Position numbers and translations under genes: made by a program. The notes below the pieces were generated by a model. That model saw only the letters and a program-made list of their open reading frames with translations, was not told the origin of the DNA and made no database searches. Source: Antedon mediterranea (Eukaryota; Echinodermata; Crinoidea; Comatulida; Antedonidae). From it: a stretch of DNA of 64,000 bases. The DNA is taken from the NCBI RefSeq assembly GCF_964355755.1, contig NC_092675.1:12787312-12851311 (forward strand), in the 5' to 3' direction. This document shows, one piece after another, positions 62,432 through 64,000 of this stretch; the stretch's first letter is position 1, and every line of letters starts with the position of its first letter.

Positions 62432-64000
62432 AAGTGCTTAGAATCACATTATAAACCGTTTTAGACCATTTTGAGCATTTCGATAACAATTTTCACACAA
62501 AAACATCAAAGAGCACAAAATAGCTTAATATCGTATTTAAAAATGTTTTAGACCATTTTGAGCATTTAGATAAAACTTTTTCACACAAAACACCAAAGTG
62601 CTTAGAATAGCTTCAAATCGCATTTGGAGACGTTTTAGACCAATTTGTGATTTTTGAAAAAACTTGTTAACATAAAAACACCAAAGTGCTTAGAATAGCT
62701 TCAAATCACATTTGGAGACGTTTTAGACCATTTTGTGATTTTGAACAAACTTGTTAACATAAAAACACCAAAGTGCTTAGAATAGCTTCAAATCGTATTT
62801 GGAGACGTTTTAGACCATTTTGAGATTTTCGAAAAAACTTGGTTACACAAAAACATCAAAGTGCTTAAAATCACATTATAAACCGTTTTAGACCATTTTG
62901 AGCATTTCGATAACACTTTTCACACAAAAACATCAAAGAGCACAAAATAGCTTAATATCGTATTTAAAAACGTTTTAGACCATTTTGAGCATTTCGACAA
63001 AACTTTTTCACACAAAACACCAAAGTGCTTAGAATAGCTTCAAATCGCATTTGGAGACGTTTTAGACCAATTTGTGCATTTCGATGAAACTTGATTACAC
63101 AAAAACATCAAAGTGCTTAAAATCACATTATAAACCGTTTTAGACCATTTTGAGCATTTCGATAACACTTTTCACACAAAAACATCAAAGAGCACAAAAT
63201 AGCTTAATATCGTATTTAAAAACGTTTTAGACCATTTTGAGCATTTAGACAAAACTTTTTCACACAAAACACCAAAGTGCTTAGAATAGCTTCAAATCGC
63301 ATTTGGAGACGTTTTAGACCATTTTGTGCATTTCGATGAAACTTGGTTACACAAAAACATCAAAGTGCTTAAAATCACATTATAAATCGTTTTAGACCAT
63401 TTTGTGATTTTCGAAAAAGCTTTTTAACATAAAAACACCAAAGTGCTTAGAATAGCTTCAAATCACATTTGGAGACATTTTAGACCATTTTGTGATTTTC
63501 GAAAAAACTTGTTAACATAAAAACACGAAAGTGCTTAGAATAGCTTCAAATCGCATTTGGAAACGTTTTAGACCATTTTGTGATTTTCGAAAAAACTTTT
63601 TAACATAAAAACACGAAAGTGCTTAGAATCACATTATAAACCGTTTTAGACCATTTTGAGCATTTCGATAACAATTTTCACACAAAAACATCAAAGAGCA
63701 CAAAATAGCTTAATATCGTATTTAAAAATGTTTTAGACCATTTTGAGCATTTAGATAAAACTTTTTCAAACAAAACACCAAAGTGCTTAGAATAGCTTCA
63801 AATCGCATTTGGAGACGTTTTAGACCATTTTGTGATTTTTGAAAAAACTTGTTAACATAAAAATACCAAAGTGCTTAGAATAGCTTCAAATCACATTTGG
63901 AGATGTTTTAGACCATTTTGTGATTTTTGAAAAAACTTGTTAACATAAAAACACCAAAGTGCTTAGAATAGCTTCAAATCACATTTGGAGACGTTTTAGA
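62432..64000. repeat. Segmental duplication S3, copy 2, cut by window edge
   Basis: This is a copy of 25847-27415 at an offset of 36,585. It includes the rare TTGAACAAAC at 62741 and the B/A fusion monomer at 63362-63439. A few single-base differences were seen, such as AAAAAGCTTTTT near 63415 and TTCAAACAAAAC near 63768. The match is still intact at the last base of the window, so the duplication continues beyond it. The window stops inside an A monomer. Confidence 0.85.
63362..63439. repeat. B/A hybrid monomer, second copy
   Basis: This is identical in plan to 26777-26854 and exactly 36,585 bp downstream, as expected if it was copied with the S3 segment. It differs by AAAAAGCTTTTT in place of AAAAAACTTTTT. 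Confidence 0.85.

Larger units (their letters stand above)
1..64000. repeat. Uninterrupted A+T-rich tandem satellite array
   Basis: Seen: from the first to the last base the sequence is a head-to-tail series of related 77-88 bp monomers, all in one orientation. I found no unique sequence, transposon, inversion or gene between them. Each monomer starts AAAG(T/A)G and carries the core CGTTTTAGACCATTTTG or a close variant. Both array edges lie outside the window, because the window opens one base inside an A-type monomer and ends inside another. Known: arrays of this length with higher-order structure are typical of eukaryotic centromeres, pericentromeres or other constitutive heterochromatin. 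Inference: this is such a region. The sequence alone cannot say whether it is the functional centromere, and I do not recognise the satellite family or the species. Confidence 0.97.

Noticed and set aside
1-64000. CRISPR array
   Set aside because: Repeats are contiguous 77-88 bp monomers with no unique spacers, and there are no cas genes.
1-64000. Telomeric repeat, rDNA spacer or transposon-derived tandem repeat
   Set aside because: No TTAGGG- or TTTAGGG-like runs, no rRNA sequence, no long terminal repeats and no transposase-like frames were seen. A spacer origin cannot be fully excluded without flanking sequence.
1-64000. Inverted satellite blocks
   Set aside because: I looked for the reverse-complement core CAAAATGGTCTAAAACG on the + strand and did not find it. 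All monomers read the same way.

Overview
The whole 64 kb window is one uninterrupted, head-to-tail satellite DNA array. I found no gene, RNA gene, transposon, CRISPR array or unique sequence in it. The base composition is A+T-rich: the three reference monomers are about 29-32% G+C by hand count. Every monomer I read has the same orientation. This is typical of eukaryotic centromeric, pericentromeric or heterochromatic satellite DNA. I could not match the monomers to a named satellite, so the species is open. A plant is plausible (many diagnostic variants look like CpG decay, which implies a methylating genome), but an animal is not excluded.

There are three related monomer classes. A is 88 bp and the most frequent, with many subtypes. 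B is 77 bp and equals A minus a 10-bp block near its start and one more base further on. C is 87 bp. All share the core CGTTTTAGACCATTTTG and begin AAAG(T/A)G. B is nearly always followed by C, and the BC pair sits between runs of one to about ten A monomers. The commonest compact cassette is A'-B-C (252 bp, e.g. 4125-4376). Dividing 64 kb by about 86 bp gives roughly 740 monomers; I did not count them one by one.

Above the monomer level the array is a mosaic of near-identical segmental copies. 1545-9310 recurs at 15166-22931 (offset 13,621). 7239-10497 recurs at 27032-30467. About 10690-13075 recurs at 35680-38300. About 13885-15185 recurs at 47846-49146. About 22840-24660 recurs at 40632-42452, where it belongs to a tandem triplet of a 1,980-bp higher-order repeat (40514-46588). 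About 46270-47438 recurs at 53299-54467. About 49140-54535 recurs with indels at 58381-62720. 25847-27415 recurs at 62432-64000 and runs off the right edge. A 1,421-bp tandem pair lies at about 55250-58172.

Small scars record how the array evolved: a truncated A monomer found ten times, B/C, B/A and C/C fusion monomers, 10-bp deletions between GCTT repeats, and T-tract expansions that mark lineages. All open reading frames are about 200 bp, recur with the satellite, lie on the minus strand, and the four start sites I checked lack ATG. I treat none as a gene. Segment boundaries come from reading and anchor matching, good to a few tens of bases unless given exactly; identities were spot-checked, not computed.
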